Positions 1 to 14,409 of a stretch of DNA of 64,000 nucleotides are shown one piece after another. The stretch covers positions 1-64,000 of the forward strand of contig JAKTTT010000008.1 of the NCBI GenBank assembly GCA_030581615.1, given 5' to 3'. The notes below the pieces were generated by a model. The model ran no database searches. It was not told where the DNA came from and was given only the letters and a program-made list of their open reading frames with translations. The DNA is from Alloascoidea africana (taxonomy: Eukaryota; Ascomycota; Alloascoideomycetes; Alloascoideales; Alloascoideaceae). Both the position numbers and the translations under genes were made by a program. Numbering within the stretch: the stretch's first letter is position 1; every line of letters starts with the position of its first letter.

Positions 1-2537
1 TGAGAGTTTGTCTTTTGAAGCTGATGTATTAGACCGCGATCCTGCCTCGACGAACCAGTCTCAAGTGTCGAGCTCCACACATCGTCAATAGAAGAAAGAA
101 TTCAATATACCACAATATCTCTTCTCTCTCCAACTAGCCATGGCGAGCGCAAGTTCCAAATAGATGCGAATTTGAATCAACCACTTTGTGTGAGCTCTGT
201 GCCCGGAATTACTCTCCGTGTATACTTCTGAACGAAGAATGATGGTTTTCTCATTCTGATTGCCAATAGCTATCAACATGTTTGGCACTTCCAGCTAGGC
301 CAGACTGTTCAATCCAAATGTTGTTCAATGTTTTATTATATCCAACACCCTGGAACAGACAAAAATAGATTCGCATTGTATGCCGAATATAGAGGCTGAT
401 TGGCATGGGGCTGGCTAATGGATAAAACGCAACTGACCATAACCGCCGCAGCCAACAAAGACCGAAATCCAAGGCTCTAGCTCACATCCCGACTTGTCAA
501 GTTGGAAGCCATCAAGGTTCAAGTTCTTCTCCTGTCTCTAGGCCAGCCCATGTAACTCCTCCAGAGCCTCCTAGACAAGATATATATGAAGATTTCTCAG
601 ATGAGCTGACCGATACTGTGCAAATCGCTATACTCCCCCTTCTGTGCCAGCATTCACGCCCACTATTCCACGGCTCCTTTAAGCGGACAACACTGGAATG
701 GCTCTTTGGGGCCAAACCGCAGATGCTGACTCCACTCTCAGCGTATAGAGGACATACGCTAGCCAGCACGTCTTCAGACGGGAGGTTTGGACGAGTGTCT
801 ACCATTTATGAAGGAACATGAGAATCAAAGATTGACATGAACGAGTTGGAGCCGAAGACAGCATCGGCATGACTACCTTTGCGATATGGCTTCGTTTTGC
901 GATGCCAGCATCTGGCTTTTCAAACGTAAGTTTGCAGATTATACCAAAGAAAACAACTGGGCAGGATTTGGATTACGTTTTTTAGTACAAGTTTGAGCAA
1001 GTCGGGCTGGGGAATCGTGAAGCATGGTATTTGGGCCAACTTAATCTTCCGTTCCAGTAGACACGGGAATGGGAACAGATTCTGCCTGCACCGGTACAAG
1101 TTCTACAATGCCAATGGCATCAAAGGCGGCGCGTGGGAACGGATAAAAGTTCTTGCATGTTTTGTTCGTTGCTATACTTGTTTCTGTTGTTCACCTTTTG
1201 TTTTTACAAAAAAGCAGATTTCGCTCACTGGCAAGACCAGCAATGAGCGTGAAGCTCTGAGGCTGAGCATCAATTATGCCTGTTGACGATTGATAATTGC
1301 TAAATTAGGCAATGATCCTTTTAGTCTCTGATAATTCAATATTCTGCTTGATCAGTAAAATATGTGTGGTTTCAAGAAGAAAATGTAGGTGGTTAAATTG
1401 AAAATGACCAGAATGAACATATAGTGGAATGAATTTGTAAGGTGAAAAATCACTAACAGTACTATGTCATGAGACTCGAATTAGTCGCTCTTTATACAAA
1501 GCTCATCTCCTCTGTACATTTCAATCAAGCCAAATAGCCAGTGCAAGCCTTCGCTATTTGCTTTATCTGTATGGTATGATTTCCTACTCTGTTTGCCTCG
1601 ACATGCTCTTCAAGCGCTTTTGTTTTCTTGCAGTCGCTTCAACAGATTTCTCTTAAACCAAATAACTTTCCTTGTGTAGCCTGTAATTGCTTTTAACTAT
1701 TTTTTTGTTTATCGTGAGGAAATAGTTCTTATTGTGAATGCCACTATTGGAAAAGCATAAATGAATCTTGACATGCCATGTACATGCTTTGCCTTGAAGA
1801 TACTAGAGATAGTACATAAAAACCAGAAGTTAAGACTTCATTCTAGTTTCATTATTGTAGTTTTATTCACAGTAAACATTCAACTTTCCAACTGAACTAA
1901 CTCTTTATAGAGTATATCCTTTTCATTTTCAGCCACCAGTTTCCTCTTCCAAAAGGAAATGTTAAACCAAAAATGCAAATTAAAAATATACTGGTGTATA
2001 ATGGTAGATTCTTGTTTTATAATTCATTGTCCTTTTTCTTTCATTTGCTCTGTTGCCACAAAAATTTACGATCCCACTTGTGCTAGTATAAGAGCTCCTA
2101 TCATTTATCAATTATTTGAATCAATTTTCGTCTGCTAGATAAACACGACCAACAACTCTTAGAGTACTTTAAAAATTCCACCCAAAGCAACACTAGTACT
2201 TGTCTATTTCCAAAATTATTCTTGTTAAAAAATGGAATCATTTGCAAATTCTAATGATTTAACGAGCAACGGGAAAAGAGTGCCAATTACTTAGGTAATC
2301 ACAGAAAATGATTGTGAATCGAGAGAAAATCAATAGCAAATTATGTTTATTCAAAAATAATACTTCACTGTGTATCTTGGAGGAGAAAGATCTACTGGTC
2401 TGTTCAGACATGCCATGATATAGCACTAGCTGCACTGTACTGCCAACCTCCTCCACACCAACACCAGATTTTTCTCCTTCGTGAACATTCACACACTGAT
2501 GGCTTCCCAGAGTCGTGAAAAGTGACATAAGCTAGAA
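1..2537. other. gene-poor interval, no supported gene
   Basis: Only short open frames on both strands (at most about 97 codons) are present, with no recognisable domain, no intron chain that would extend them and no tRNA-like B box. The last 1.2 kb is clearly AT-rich with many A and T runs. I see nothing I can name here. Confidence 0.6.
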
Positions 2538-3435
2538 ATGAAATCAGCCAAGACAGCCCCCAAAGTGGGCGCCAACACTTATCAAGCAAGAATGGAAAAA
2601 AAGGTAATGATCGCTAAGAAGACAATTCGCAAAGCCGCGGAAATGGCCTCCCGCGGAAAACCAGCTCCATCGGCAATTACCAATGATGGAACGCTTCTGT
2701 ATCTAAAATATCCCACACCTTTCATTGAGAAGGCGAAAGAAGACAGGCTTTGGGAACTAAAGCTTGTAGAAATGTTACACGAAGCCTGCCCCGAACTAGA
2801 GGGCAAGTTAGAGAGAGTTAATCTTTACAACAAAACAGGTGCTCTGATTAAAATGGCCCGGAAGGAAGATGCGACGGCAATGGCAAACCAGGCAAGGAAG
2901 GTTAAGGGTCAAGACCTGCTCTTCCGCTTCCTGCCTTACAAAGGGAACCAAAACACCTTCCACGTCTTCTTCCACACCCCCGACAACCATGGTGGATTGG
3001 TTAGAGTCCTGTAGGAGCCTCTACCCAAATCACAGCGGATCGATCTACGTCCCATATATCGACCAATTGGAAATACCCCACACTCTTATACATTTTGATG
3101 CCCCGGTGGACTTCAAACTGCCCGTCCTGGTAATACGCACAGCGGAGAACCTAAGACGTGAAGAAGAACTCAGGAAACAGGGAAAAGAAATGGAGCTTGA
3201 AAAAGCACTATTAACCCTCCATTTTACAGTTGCTAAAGGAACGGAATGCGACTTTCACCCCGGGAAAACACACGGAGACGGCTGGAATGAGATTGGCTAC
3301 TTCAACTGCCCAAACTTGGTTCTTCGAGGCAAATGGACTGCCGAGGGAGTAACTGAATATGTTCATAGATCTGATACTGGTAAATCTGATGATGAAATCA
3401 AGCGAGAACCAAACAGTGTTGAAGAGAGAATCTAA
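2538..3435 (+). other. two overlapping uncharacterised ORFs
   Basis: Two ORFs overlap in different frames: a 158-codon one (2538-3014) beginning at a true ATG, and a second that is open to 3435. The first is basic at its N-terminus (Lys/Arg-rich, about residues 1-40) and then mixed; the second has a charged Glu/Lys stretch in its middle and an acidic tail. The two together look like one older reading unit, because the compositional character continues across the overlap, but I recognise no family. They sit alone in a gene-poor stretch. They may be a decayed or lineage-specific gene, or a piece of a mobile element; the sequence alone does not decide this. Confidence 0.35.
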
Positions 3436-4598
3436 AATAGATGATAGTCTTACAGAGTCTCTTCACTAAAAGGAACACGGGTCTTTCTTTAATCACAGTA
3501 ACCAGTATTTCAACCTTTCCTTTGTTCGAGGGTTGAAGTGGTAACTTCTGGGGTTTGCAAGAAGTTAGCGAAATACGAATTGGTTGGCTAGAAGAATGCA
3601 AATTCCGGTGCATCATATTGGCCAAGAAGCCAAAGAGCAGTGGCGGTTGTGAGAATTACTACTACACTGGGTCTCACAACAGACGTTAGAATCTACACAC
3701 AGGAGAAACTATATATGGCTTGGCAAGCGAATGGGAAATCACAGCCAGCTTTACACAGCCAGCTTTGTGAGGTTACATGGCTCCATGAGGAATAGTTGGC
3801 GCTGGAATCCATTTGGTTTACAGGGCAGAGGTTCACATAAAGTGATATTCAAAGATCCATTCATCTACTGATTCTCTCGTAGGCGAATATTTCGCTAGGA
3901 TAAGCCGCAAGTCCAGAGAGGGATCAACGCTAGTTCGTTAAAATGGTCGTGGCTCTCGGGAATTGGAAAGAACATGGAGGCTACACTAAAGAACATTGGG
4001 GTGATACAGTTTGAGAAGTATAGATTCGTCTGTGCTTTCGGACCTAACTGTTGAAAATTATCTATTCAACTTGAGGCCTCGAAGAGATACTGATCATAGG
4101 TTTGGCCACATTGTTTGAAACTGCCAACCATGTTTGTCTCTCGTAGACTCTTAGTTGAGTTTCGTTACACATGAGTCTTCCGAGCCCGGCATGCGTGCTC
4201 CAATTGGGCCTCGTCAACGAAATGGTGCTTAAGAGGGGAGACATTAAAAATCTAAAAAACAATACTTAGAACTCAATGGCCAAAGAACAACGCCTATATT
4301 CAGAAATCATCTCTTCGTATCCAGTTATTTTTGATGATCCTTTCCAACTCAAATGTGAATCTTGTTATTTTCATCAGAGGGATATTTTACCTCTTCCACA
4401 TAGGTTCAAGAGTTGAATTCGCACAAAAGAGTCAAAGCGTTGGTGCAACTTGAGCAAATAATGATGAGTTGTGATTATATGAATCTATAAAACATATGCT
4501 AGTTGATAAAGAGGATGGATTTTCTCTACAACAGTTTCCGGGGGGAGCGGCCCCTTTCCTTTATTGCAGAAATCAGACCGCTTGACTTGTTCATGTGT
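3436..4598. other. intergenic, nothing recognised
   Basis: No ORF above 75 codons and no RNA gene signature. It lies between the unrecognised ORF pair and the 3' end of the BCS1-like gene. One short AT-rich stretch near 4240-4500 probably contains the downstream region of that convergent gene. Confidence 0.5.
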
Positions 4599-6215
4599 TT
4601 ACTTGCAAACAAAACCATCTTGACAAATTTCAGCAATGTGAGCTTTTCCGTTCTCTTTGCAAACGCCATTGGCATAAGGGGTAACTGTATGGTTTTTATT
4701 GATCTTCTTCTTTACCCAGTTATCCGCTGCTTCCACAGCCCCCAAAGGATCATCGTGGTGAGCGAGGAGATACCCTTGGATTTCGGCAGGACTGAAAAGT
4801 TTGTCGGGAATTTTTTTTCCAAACTCAAGCGCCAGAAAGTGTGGCGATTTGCTCGCATCAGTAAGTGAAAGGGATAGAATTTCAGCATGCTTCTCTGTAA
4901 GTTCTCTGCTGCCCTGCTGACAAGATTTGGGGGTGTTTGTGTACACTTGCGTGAATAGCGACGAGGCTGCTTTGCTAGTGGCAAGTCCAAATTTGATAGA
5001 AAAGTCAACTCTGCCAGGACGGAGCAGCGCAGCATCAATATTCTCGGTATGATTAGAGGTCATGACCAGCACTCGACCCTCTTGAGAGCATGCTCCATCA
5101 ATCACATTGAGAAGCGTTGACAGCGAGATAGACTTGAAGTTTTCGTTTTTTGGGCGAGGCTCCTTGTTCGCTTTTGCTCGAGAGTGTGCCACCATTGTTG
5201 CGTCTATGTCTTCTAGCAGTACGATACATGTATGGGGCAGGTCATCAAAAAGAGAAAGAAGGGACTCTTCGGAGAGCAAAGGGGAATCGAGATTGAGCAT
5301 GTAAATATCCAGGCCCATCAATCCCGCGGCCGCGAGGGCCAAACTGGTTTTGCCCGTGCCTGGAGGACCAGAGAAGATATAGCCACGGCGGTAAGGAATG
5401 CCTCTATCGGTGTACCAGTTCTTGGTCTTTGCGTTCAAGTACCAATAAAGATCTTTAACAAAGCTCTCCTTCACGGACTCGTCAAGCGCGAGCGTAGACA
5501 TAGGCCGAGGCGATTTCGTCATACCTCTCTTCCACTTGGAATCATCATTTGATCCAGGACTACCTCGGTAAATGCTGATCTTCCCGGTCTTCCTTCTCTG
5601 GCTACTCTTGCGTGCTTCCAGTATGAGTTCCTTCAAGGGCGTTGCATCTCTTCCAAAACAAGAAATGGTGAGCTTTTCAGATTGACGACGGCGGTAAGGG
5701 TCATTGCTGTTATCACAAGACCTTTTGAAGGCCATAAGTCGGCTCTTGTAGCGAAAGTAATGGCGGCCCATACTTGGAGTCCAATATATAGGACGGATGT
5801 TTTTAAGGTACAGCTTGGAGCGTATATCGTTAATGTTGGATATCATTTGGTCATCATTATTAGCATTTTCAGTTTCAGTTTCAGTTTCGTTTTCTGAATC
5901 CGAGTCGGACTCGGAGTAGTAATAGGCCTCATTTCGAAGACTTGAAGATGCTTCTAACTTGTAGCTCTCTAGCGAGAAGGTTTGTTTGTTAACCCAGAAC
6001 ATCAGGTAATTGTATACTTCATCATTGCCATGAATCTCAATTGTTGATGTGAACGTATCTTTGAGGGTAGGTCCCCAAGTCTCAACAATGTACTGGATGA
6101 AGCGAAACAGAACATAAAAATATGGAAGATTTACCAATTGAGGAAAAAGCCGCTCGAGAAGCCAAGTGTGTATGCCTTGGTGTAGGAGGTTCTCGGAAAA
6201 ACTTGTAGATGGCAT
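4599..6215 (-). CDS. BCS1-like AAA ATPase
   Basis: A 538-residue intronless gene. The N-terminal part carries the BCS1-type region (a moderately hydrophobic segment at about residues 20-45, then the YNYLMFW stretch typical of BCS1_N), and the C-terminal half is an AAA module with Walker A GPPGTGKTS, Walker B VLLEDIDA and the arginine-finger region LLRPGRVD. True Bcs1 is a mitochondrial inner-membrane chaperone that inserts the Rieske protein into complex III. This copy has long Ser/Glu-rich and basic insertions between the N-domain and the ATPase, as in the divergent BCS1-like paralogues common in filamentous fungi, so I call it BCS1-like and not BCS1 itself. Start chosen: the first ATG, from which the frame is open throughout. 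ATPase assignment is sure; the substrate is unknown. Confidence 0.85.
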   Translation of the reverse strand: MPSTSFSENLLHQGIHTWLLERLFPQLVNLPYFYVLFRFIQYIVETWGPTLKDTFTSTIEIHGNDEVYNYLMFWVNKQTFSLESYKLEASSSLRNEAYYYSESDSDSENETETETENANNDDQMISNINDIRSKLYLKNIRPIYWTPSMGRHYFRYKSRLMAFKRSCDNSNDPYRRRQSEKLTISCFGRDATPLKELILEARKSSQRRKTGKISIYRGSPGSNDDSKWKRGMTKSPRPMSTLALDESVKESFVKDLYWYLNAKTKNWYTDRGIPYRRGYIFSGPPGTGKTSLALAAAGLMGLDIYMLNLDSPLLSEESLLSLFDDLPHTCIVLLEDIDATMVAHSRAKANKEPRPKNENFKSISLSTLLNVIDGACSQEGRVLVMTSNHTENIDAALLRPGRVDFSIKFGLATSKAASSLFTQVYTNTPKSCQQGSRELTEKHAEILSLSLTDASKSPHFLALEFGKKIPDKLFSPAEIQGYLLAHHDDPLGAVEAADNWVKKKINKNHTVTPYANGVCKENGKAHIAEICQDGFVCK

Positions 6216-9088
<2,873 letters not shown>

Positions 9089-9227
9089 ATACCGAAGTCC
9101 ACCACTCAATGTCTGATATTGTCTTGGTGTGTTGGGCTGTTTATGATTAATTGATACCCATGGAGACAATGAAATTTGAAGAGTTTTGAAAGACTAGTGT
9201 TTTATAGGTACAATTCAGTACAGTCTT

Positions 9228-9774
9228 ATGGAAAATGAGCTCAATATCACAGACGAGAAAGTTGAATCAGGAGTAACGGTAGGTATGATTTGTTCAATCT
9301 AGTTGAGTCCTGCTTTTTTTGTTTATTACTGTTTCTTTATTTTTTCTCTTCAAAAACAGTTATAGCGGTATTGTTTAATAGTTTCACCAGGCCGTTGGTG
9401 TTCTGGTTCGATGGCTTAATTTATTTCTTTTTCTTATTAACATTTATCATCTGGCTAGACGTTTAATCCTTGCTTTATAAGGACTTTGCTGACGGTCTCT
9501 AGCTCTGGCTGTCAAGCTTGTTTATTGCTTGCTTTCTTTTATCTTTTGACATTCATTTTTTTTCCCCCTCGCTTCAATTCATTTTTCAATTCCAAATTTG
9601 TGGTCTTGCTAACTGCGTATGAAGGATATTAAAAACTTGAAGCAATACTGCCTGATGCAGCAACAGCGAAGAGAGCAGCAGCAAAGCTTTCACTTACAAC
9701 AAGAACTGGAGCCTCAGCAGCGGAACGAACTGGAAAGGTATTTAAAAATCATCAATGGGTTTATGTATCGTTAG
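9228..9774 (+). CDS. small spliced hypothetical protein
   Basis: Two short coding blocks fit one spliced gene. Exon 1 (9228-9278) starts MENELNITDEKVESGVT; an intron starting GTAGGT ends after a TGCTAAC branch-like site and an AAG at 9624; exon 2 (9625-9774) begins DIKNLKQYC, has a Gln/Arg-rich amphipathic helix (Q runs and RREQQQ) and stops at 9772-9774. The product would be about 66 residues. Phase is kept across the junction and the branch site is well formed, but GTAGGT is a weaker donor and the intron (346 bp) is long for this genome. No family recognised. Exon 2 can alternatively start at its own ATG at 9619. It lies between PAP1 and the OSH gene, all on the same strand. Confidence 0.4.
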
Positions 9775-10128
9775 TACTCTAAACATAGTATGGTAATAGC
9801 CAGATACTCTCCGTAGACGCTAACTAAAATGCGGGAGTGGATGGAGGAAACCAGCTTGCCTCTCTCTCCTTGCTATCCGCAATACATAACAACGAACAAA
9901 ATGGTGCTCCATGGCTTGTCCTCCTCTGCCAAAGGCTTGATCGGTATGTGATGGCTGGTTCTTGTAAGCTCTGGGATACTTGCCAATGTCCTGTTTGGCG
10001 ATGGCAGGCTCCTCCGGTTCCTAGATACAGTTGCATGAACCACCACGTTCTACTTACTACTCTTCTCTTCTCTTCCACGCTCATCACCACCAGAATCGGA
10101 TCCCACATTTGCCACATTCCATCCTCTC

Positions 10129-11584
10129 ATGAACTATCTCTGTATGGCCATTCGTCAGATGCGTAAGCCTCTCAACTAATGCCCTCTTTTTTTGTACATT
10201 TCTAGGGAAAGCGGTTCCTAAATCGCCTCAGCCTCAGAAGGCAACCCTCAATGTCGCCCCTAACTCCAACTCCCAAGGCACCGCTACCACTGCTGCCGGA
10301 AACAAAGCTGACGAGGTGGATAACATTGATGATATTGATGAAGTCGGGGACGAGAACCAGAATATCATAATGGGTATCATTTCCCAGCTTCGCCCAGGTT
10401 GCGATCTGAGCCGAATCACTTTGCCAACATTTATTTTGGAAAGGAAGTCAATGTTGGAAAGGATAACAAACCAGCTCCAGCATTACCAGATTTTGCTTGA
10501 CGCTTCGATAACCGAAGATCCAATTGAGCGATTTGTTCTCGTGCTCAAGTGGTACTTGTCCGGCTGGCACATTACTCCAAAGGCGGTTAAAAAGCCATTG
10601 AACCCCGTGCTTGGAGAATGGTTCACCTGCTACTGGGATATTCCGGATGAGAAGAAATCAAGAGCTTACTATATCAGCGAACAGACATCACACCATCCTC
10701 CCAAATCCTCTTACTTTTATATGGTCCCGAACTACGGAATCAGAATAGATGGCAAATTGGTACCCAAGTCCCGATTTTTGGGAAACTCGGCGGCCAGCAT
10801 TATGGAGGGCATCACACATTTGCAATTCCTGGATCGCAAAGATAAGAACACAAACGAACCGGAATTGTACACCATGACCCAACCAAATATGTACGCCCGT
10901 GGGATTTTGTTTGGCAAGTTCAAGTACGAAATGGGAGACCATTCTTATATCAAGTGTCCCACACATGACCTGATCGCGGACATTGAGTTTAAGACCAAGG
11001 GTTTCATTTCTGGCACGTACAATGCTATAGAAGGGCAAATCAAAAGACAGAGCACGGGCCAGGTGTTGTATGAGCTTAGTGGAAAGTGGAATGAGGTCAT
11101 GGAGATTAAGAATGTCAAAACTGGCAACAAGAAGGTGTTTTTTGACTCGTTCAAGGCAAAGCCCCAGAAGCCTTTGGTAAGACCTCTTGACGACCAGGAC
11201 AAGTACGAAAGCAGAAAGCTTTGGATCCATGTCACCGACGCATTGGGCGCCAGAAACCACGAAACTGCTACGAATGAAAAATTCAAGATTGAGGATAATC
11301 AGCGCGAGTTGGCAAAGAAGAGAGAAGAGGAAGGCGTGGAGTTCCACCCCAAGCTGTTCAGGTCGACTGCAAATCATGCCTCTGCCGAGATGAGAGAACT
11401 AGAGTTTGTGATTTATAAAGATATTCCAAACGATGCAACCCCCAAAGAGAAAACTGCGTTGATTTTGGACATTGCGCCGATTCTCCCTGGACAGGATTTT
11501 AAGAGTGAACATTTTGACATTCCTGGCTTTGAAAAGCTCCATATCGAGGATAGGGGGAGCGAAGGAGAAACAAAGAAGGAGTGA
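10129..11584 (+). CDS. OSH6: oxysterol-binding-protein homologue, OSH6/OSH7 type
   Basis: Exons 10129-10162 and 10206-11584 (470 residues; S. cerevisiae Osh6 has 448). It is a short OSBP-related protein without PH or ankyrin domains. The lid/pocket motif LPTFILE, the NPVLGEWF region and the family signature SEQTSHHPP are all present, and the C-terminal LFR/LPGQ region aligns with Osh6/Osh7. These proteins exchange phosphatidylserine for PI4P at ER-plasma membrane contacts. A small intron (GTAAGC ... CAACTAAT ... CTAG, 43 bp) was inferred because the frame is open upstream of the conserved core to that AG, and joining gives an ATG. A second in-frame ATG at 10144 is an alternative start. The N-terminal 60 residues are low in complexity (Ala/Thr/Asn) and probably disordered. 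Osh6 and Osh7 cannot be separated from sequence, so the symbol stands for the pair. Confidence 0.88.
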
Positions 11585-11768
11585 TGAAATGTGTATTTTT
11601 TATATTAGTTTCTATTTTTCTTATGGCTTTCTAGAGATTCTTCATAAATAGCAGTTTCCGTTGAAGTACACTATCGCTGTTCGTGTTTGGTGCTCTGGTC
11701 CACCCAACCACTCAGCGCGGAGATAGATACCACTCCAACTCTACAAACTCCGTAGTCTCCTCCACAAA

Positions 11769-13445
11769 ATGACCAAAGTCGAGCAGCGCTACCAGGCACG
11801 TTCTGCTGAGTGTTTCGATCTATGCCTAATTCCGCACCGGCTAACATTCATCTAGATTCCAACAGTTGCTTCCCCTTGGGACACAATCCCGGATCTCGAA
11901 GAAGCGGTAGGTCTTTCATCACCCGAACAAAGACGAGCCAGCTAACCATTACAATCTTAGGTTTCCAGGTCTTCAACGAGGGAACTGAAGCTAGAATCGG
12001 TCACTGTCAATGGGAAAGATTCAAGCTTGTCAGATCATTTCTGGGAAACGCAGCTCGCACCGATCCTCGAGACCCAAAACCACACAGTCAAATCGCTTTG
12101 GGAAGGTTCCAAAAATGTAACCTCAAAGCTGGAGAGATTTGATCTTTTTGATTCTGTAAAGTTAAAGATCGAAGAAGTGGAAAAACTTACAGAATTGGGC
12201 GCAGCAAAGAGCCTTGGCTCGGACCCAATCACTGTAAAAGCAACTCTGAACTTGATTCCTCAATCTTTTGAAACGCTGAATCTATCTTGGATCTCCACAA
12301 ACTCGAGCGCAAACTTCCTGGGTGCTTCTCTCAATTTTAAAAATTTGATTTTTGGAACTGGCGAGAAGCTAGGTTTGAATTTGATTTGGAATACAAACAT
12401 TGAAAACTCTCAGTCCTTCAGAATTGGATTCTCGACAAATGTAAACGGTCTTCCTGAGCTCAAGTGGTATGTAAAAGGCTTTAGCAAGCTTGTGAACTCA
12501 AAGGAATATGGCAACGATGGACATGGAGAGGGGAACGAGGAACAGGTGAGCGTTGTTCGAGGATGGGTCACTTCGCTCGTCCATTCTACCAAAACCAGCC
12601 ACTTTACAGCAACTACAGAGGCCGGTTTGGATGGTGTTTATCGCTCTCTAACTTCTATTGGGCTCAACCCCTCGGAGTTGGCGAATTCGGGGGCACTTGT
12701 CGACTCCACCTACAAGGCTTCCATCTTTGGGAAGGTGACCCTGGACACAAGAAACTCAAAGAGTTTTCCGACTTTTGGGCACTTGGCATACTTAAAGTCC
12801 GAGCTCTCTCATCCTTCTTTGCTGAATAGTGGCAGCGATTACGACTGGCTAAAATTTACAAGCTCATGCCAAAAATGGTTCACTGCAAAGGTGGGGAAGG
12901 ACGAGTTGGCGACTTTGGCTCTTGGATTCAAAGGCGGTTTAATCCATTCCACTTCCCACGTTGTAAACGAGTTGGACAAGTTGTACACCGGCTACGGCGA
13001 AAGAGTAGGATCTGAATCCGAAACAGAGGGCAAGCTAAACATTGGACAGAGTCAGCACAGCCCAAACGGTGCTTCTTTGCTTCTATCAGATTTGCTGTTT
13101 AGGAACCGTGTTGGAATAAACAATGCAGGAGGCGAGGCATTCTCCACTCTCTCGACTGACCTGTACTTTAAACTACCTTCTTCATATTTCGCATCCCCAC
13201 TGTTCTCACCTCGATTTAAGGACAGTAGGCTCCGATTCCGACTATTCGGGAATGCCTCAAATGTACAGCCCACATTCTCCCTAGCATCAACCAGTGATGG
13301 GTCTGTCTCCGATCTTTTGGATCTCAACCAGTACGAAGTTCGTTATGGCACAGGTCTTGTTTACACAGGAGATGTTGCATCGATGGAACTTTCAATCACA
13401 AACTCTGGTCCTAGGTTTGGAGTTGCCATACGCGCTGGAATTTAA
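11769..13445 (+). CDS. SAM50: mitochondrial outer-membrane SAM complex core, Omp85 family
   Basis: Preferred exons 11769-11795, 11856-11906 and 11961-13445 (520 residues). The product has an N-terminal POTRA-like region (about residues 30-115) and a C-terminal Omp85 beta-barrel ending in a strand GPRFGVAIRAGI, as in Sam50, which inserts beta-barrel proteins into the mitochondrial outer membrane. Intron 2 (GTAGGT to CTTAG) is fixed by frame. Intron 1 has no usable GT that keeps the frame with the nearest AG. The best model is GC-AG, with donor CAG|GCACGT and branch GGCTAAC ten bases before CTAG. The alternative is donor GTTCTG at 11800 with acceptor CAACAG at 11865, which also keeps the frame. 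Either way only about ten N-terminal residues change. The barrel is divergent, but the order of regions is that of the family. Confidence 0.85.
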
Positions 13446-13597
13446 AAGTATTCGACAAGTGTAAAAGTTTTATAGAATGCGATGTTGAGTAAATAAAAAT
13501 GTTTTGCCGATTTCGCGATTCATAGTGGGGTCACATGATTTGTTTCCCTTTTTCAGTAAGGTGAGAGAAACTTCACCAGCTTCATCAGATTAACGCA

Positions 13598-14292
13598 ATG
13601 GAGATGGAGATAGACCAGCCACAGAATCCACAGGGTTCTGTACAGACAGGTAACGCGTTTTTACAAGTATCCTTTTTGTATGGAGTGCTAACATTGTGGC
13701 AGAGGCGAAAACGCGGCAGGCTGAAGATGAAGGCGAACATTTACAGTTGAAAACACGAACCCAAGAGGGAGTGCCAGCATCAAAATCTATTGAAGGATGG
13801 ATAGTGACGATTTCAAATGTCCACGAAGAATGCACAGAGGAAGAGCTTGCAGATCTTTTGGATGAGATTGGCACTGTGAAGAATCTACATCTCAACCTGG
13901 ATCGGAGAACAGGATACGTGAAAGGGTATGCCTTCTGCGAGTACGAGACGCTGGCTGAAGCGACCAAGGCGGTCACTCAGTTGAATGGGACCGAATTTTT
14001 GGGATTGGATATTAAAGTAGACTTTACATTTGTTCGGTCTAGAGATAAAGACAAGAATAGACAGTACAATCGGAGGCGAGTGGACGCTGAGCCCAAGAGC
14101 TTAAAAAGCTTTGAAAGCCGTATTTCAAAACCACACACAACATCGATAAGCTACGATGATGATGGAGATGAGGATATGGAAGTGGATGAGGAAAGCGAAA
14201 GAGATAGGAGAAGGAGAGCCAGTGGGTCAAGCAGGGACTTGTCAAAGAGGTTGAGTCTAAGAGAGCGGAGCACCAGCCCTTCTAGAAAATGA
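13598..14292 (+). CDS. RBM8A: RBM8A/Y14, exon junction complex RNA-binding protein
   Basis: Exons 13598-13649 and 13703-14292 (213 residues) joined by a 53-bp intron (GTAACG, branch GTGCTAAC, CAG). A single RRM spans about residues 50-125. Its sequence is clearly Y14: the lead-in SIEGWIVTISNVHEE, then [17 protein letters not shown] and CEYET, which match the human [22 protein letters not shown] region almost word for word. Y14 pairs with Mago and binds eIF4AIII in the EJC, deposited upstream of exon junctions. The C-terminal tail is Arg/Ser-rich with an acidic patch and ends in an SR-like run, as in other Y14 proteins. S. cerevisiae has no Y14, so its presence supports an early-diverging, intron-rich yeast. 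The EJC role is inferred from family; Mago is not in this window. Confidence 0.92.
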
Positions 14293-14409
14293 ATGTACAA
14301 TATAACTAGCTTTTGCGATTTCTCTAGATGATCCGCAAACACTACAAATTTGTTTGTTTAACTAGAGAATAAATATAGCAAAACGGTGAATGCAAACTAC
14401 GTAAACTGC

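Noticed and set aside
512-821. Overlapping ORFs on both strands near the left edge
   Set aside because: Mirror frames of each other with no recognisable content; no evidence for a gene.
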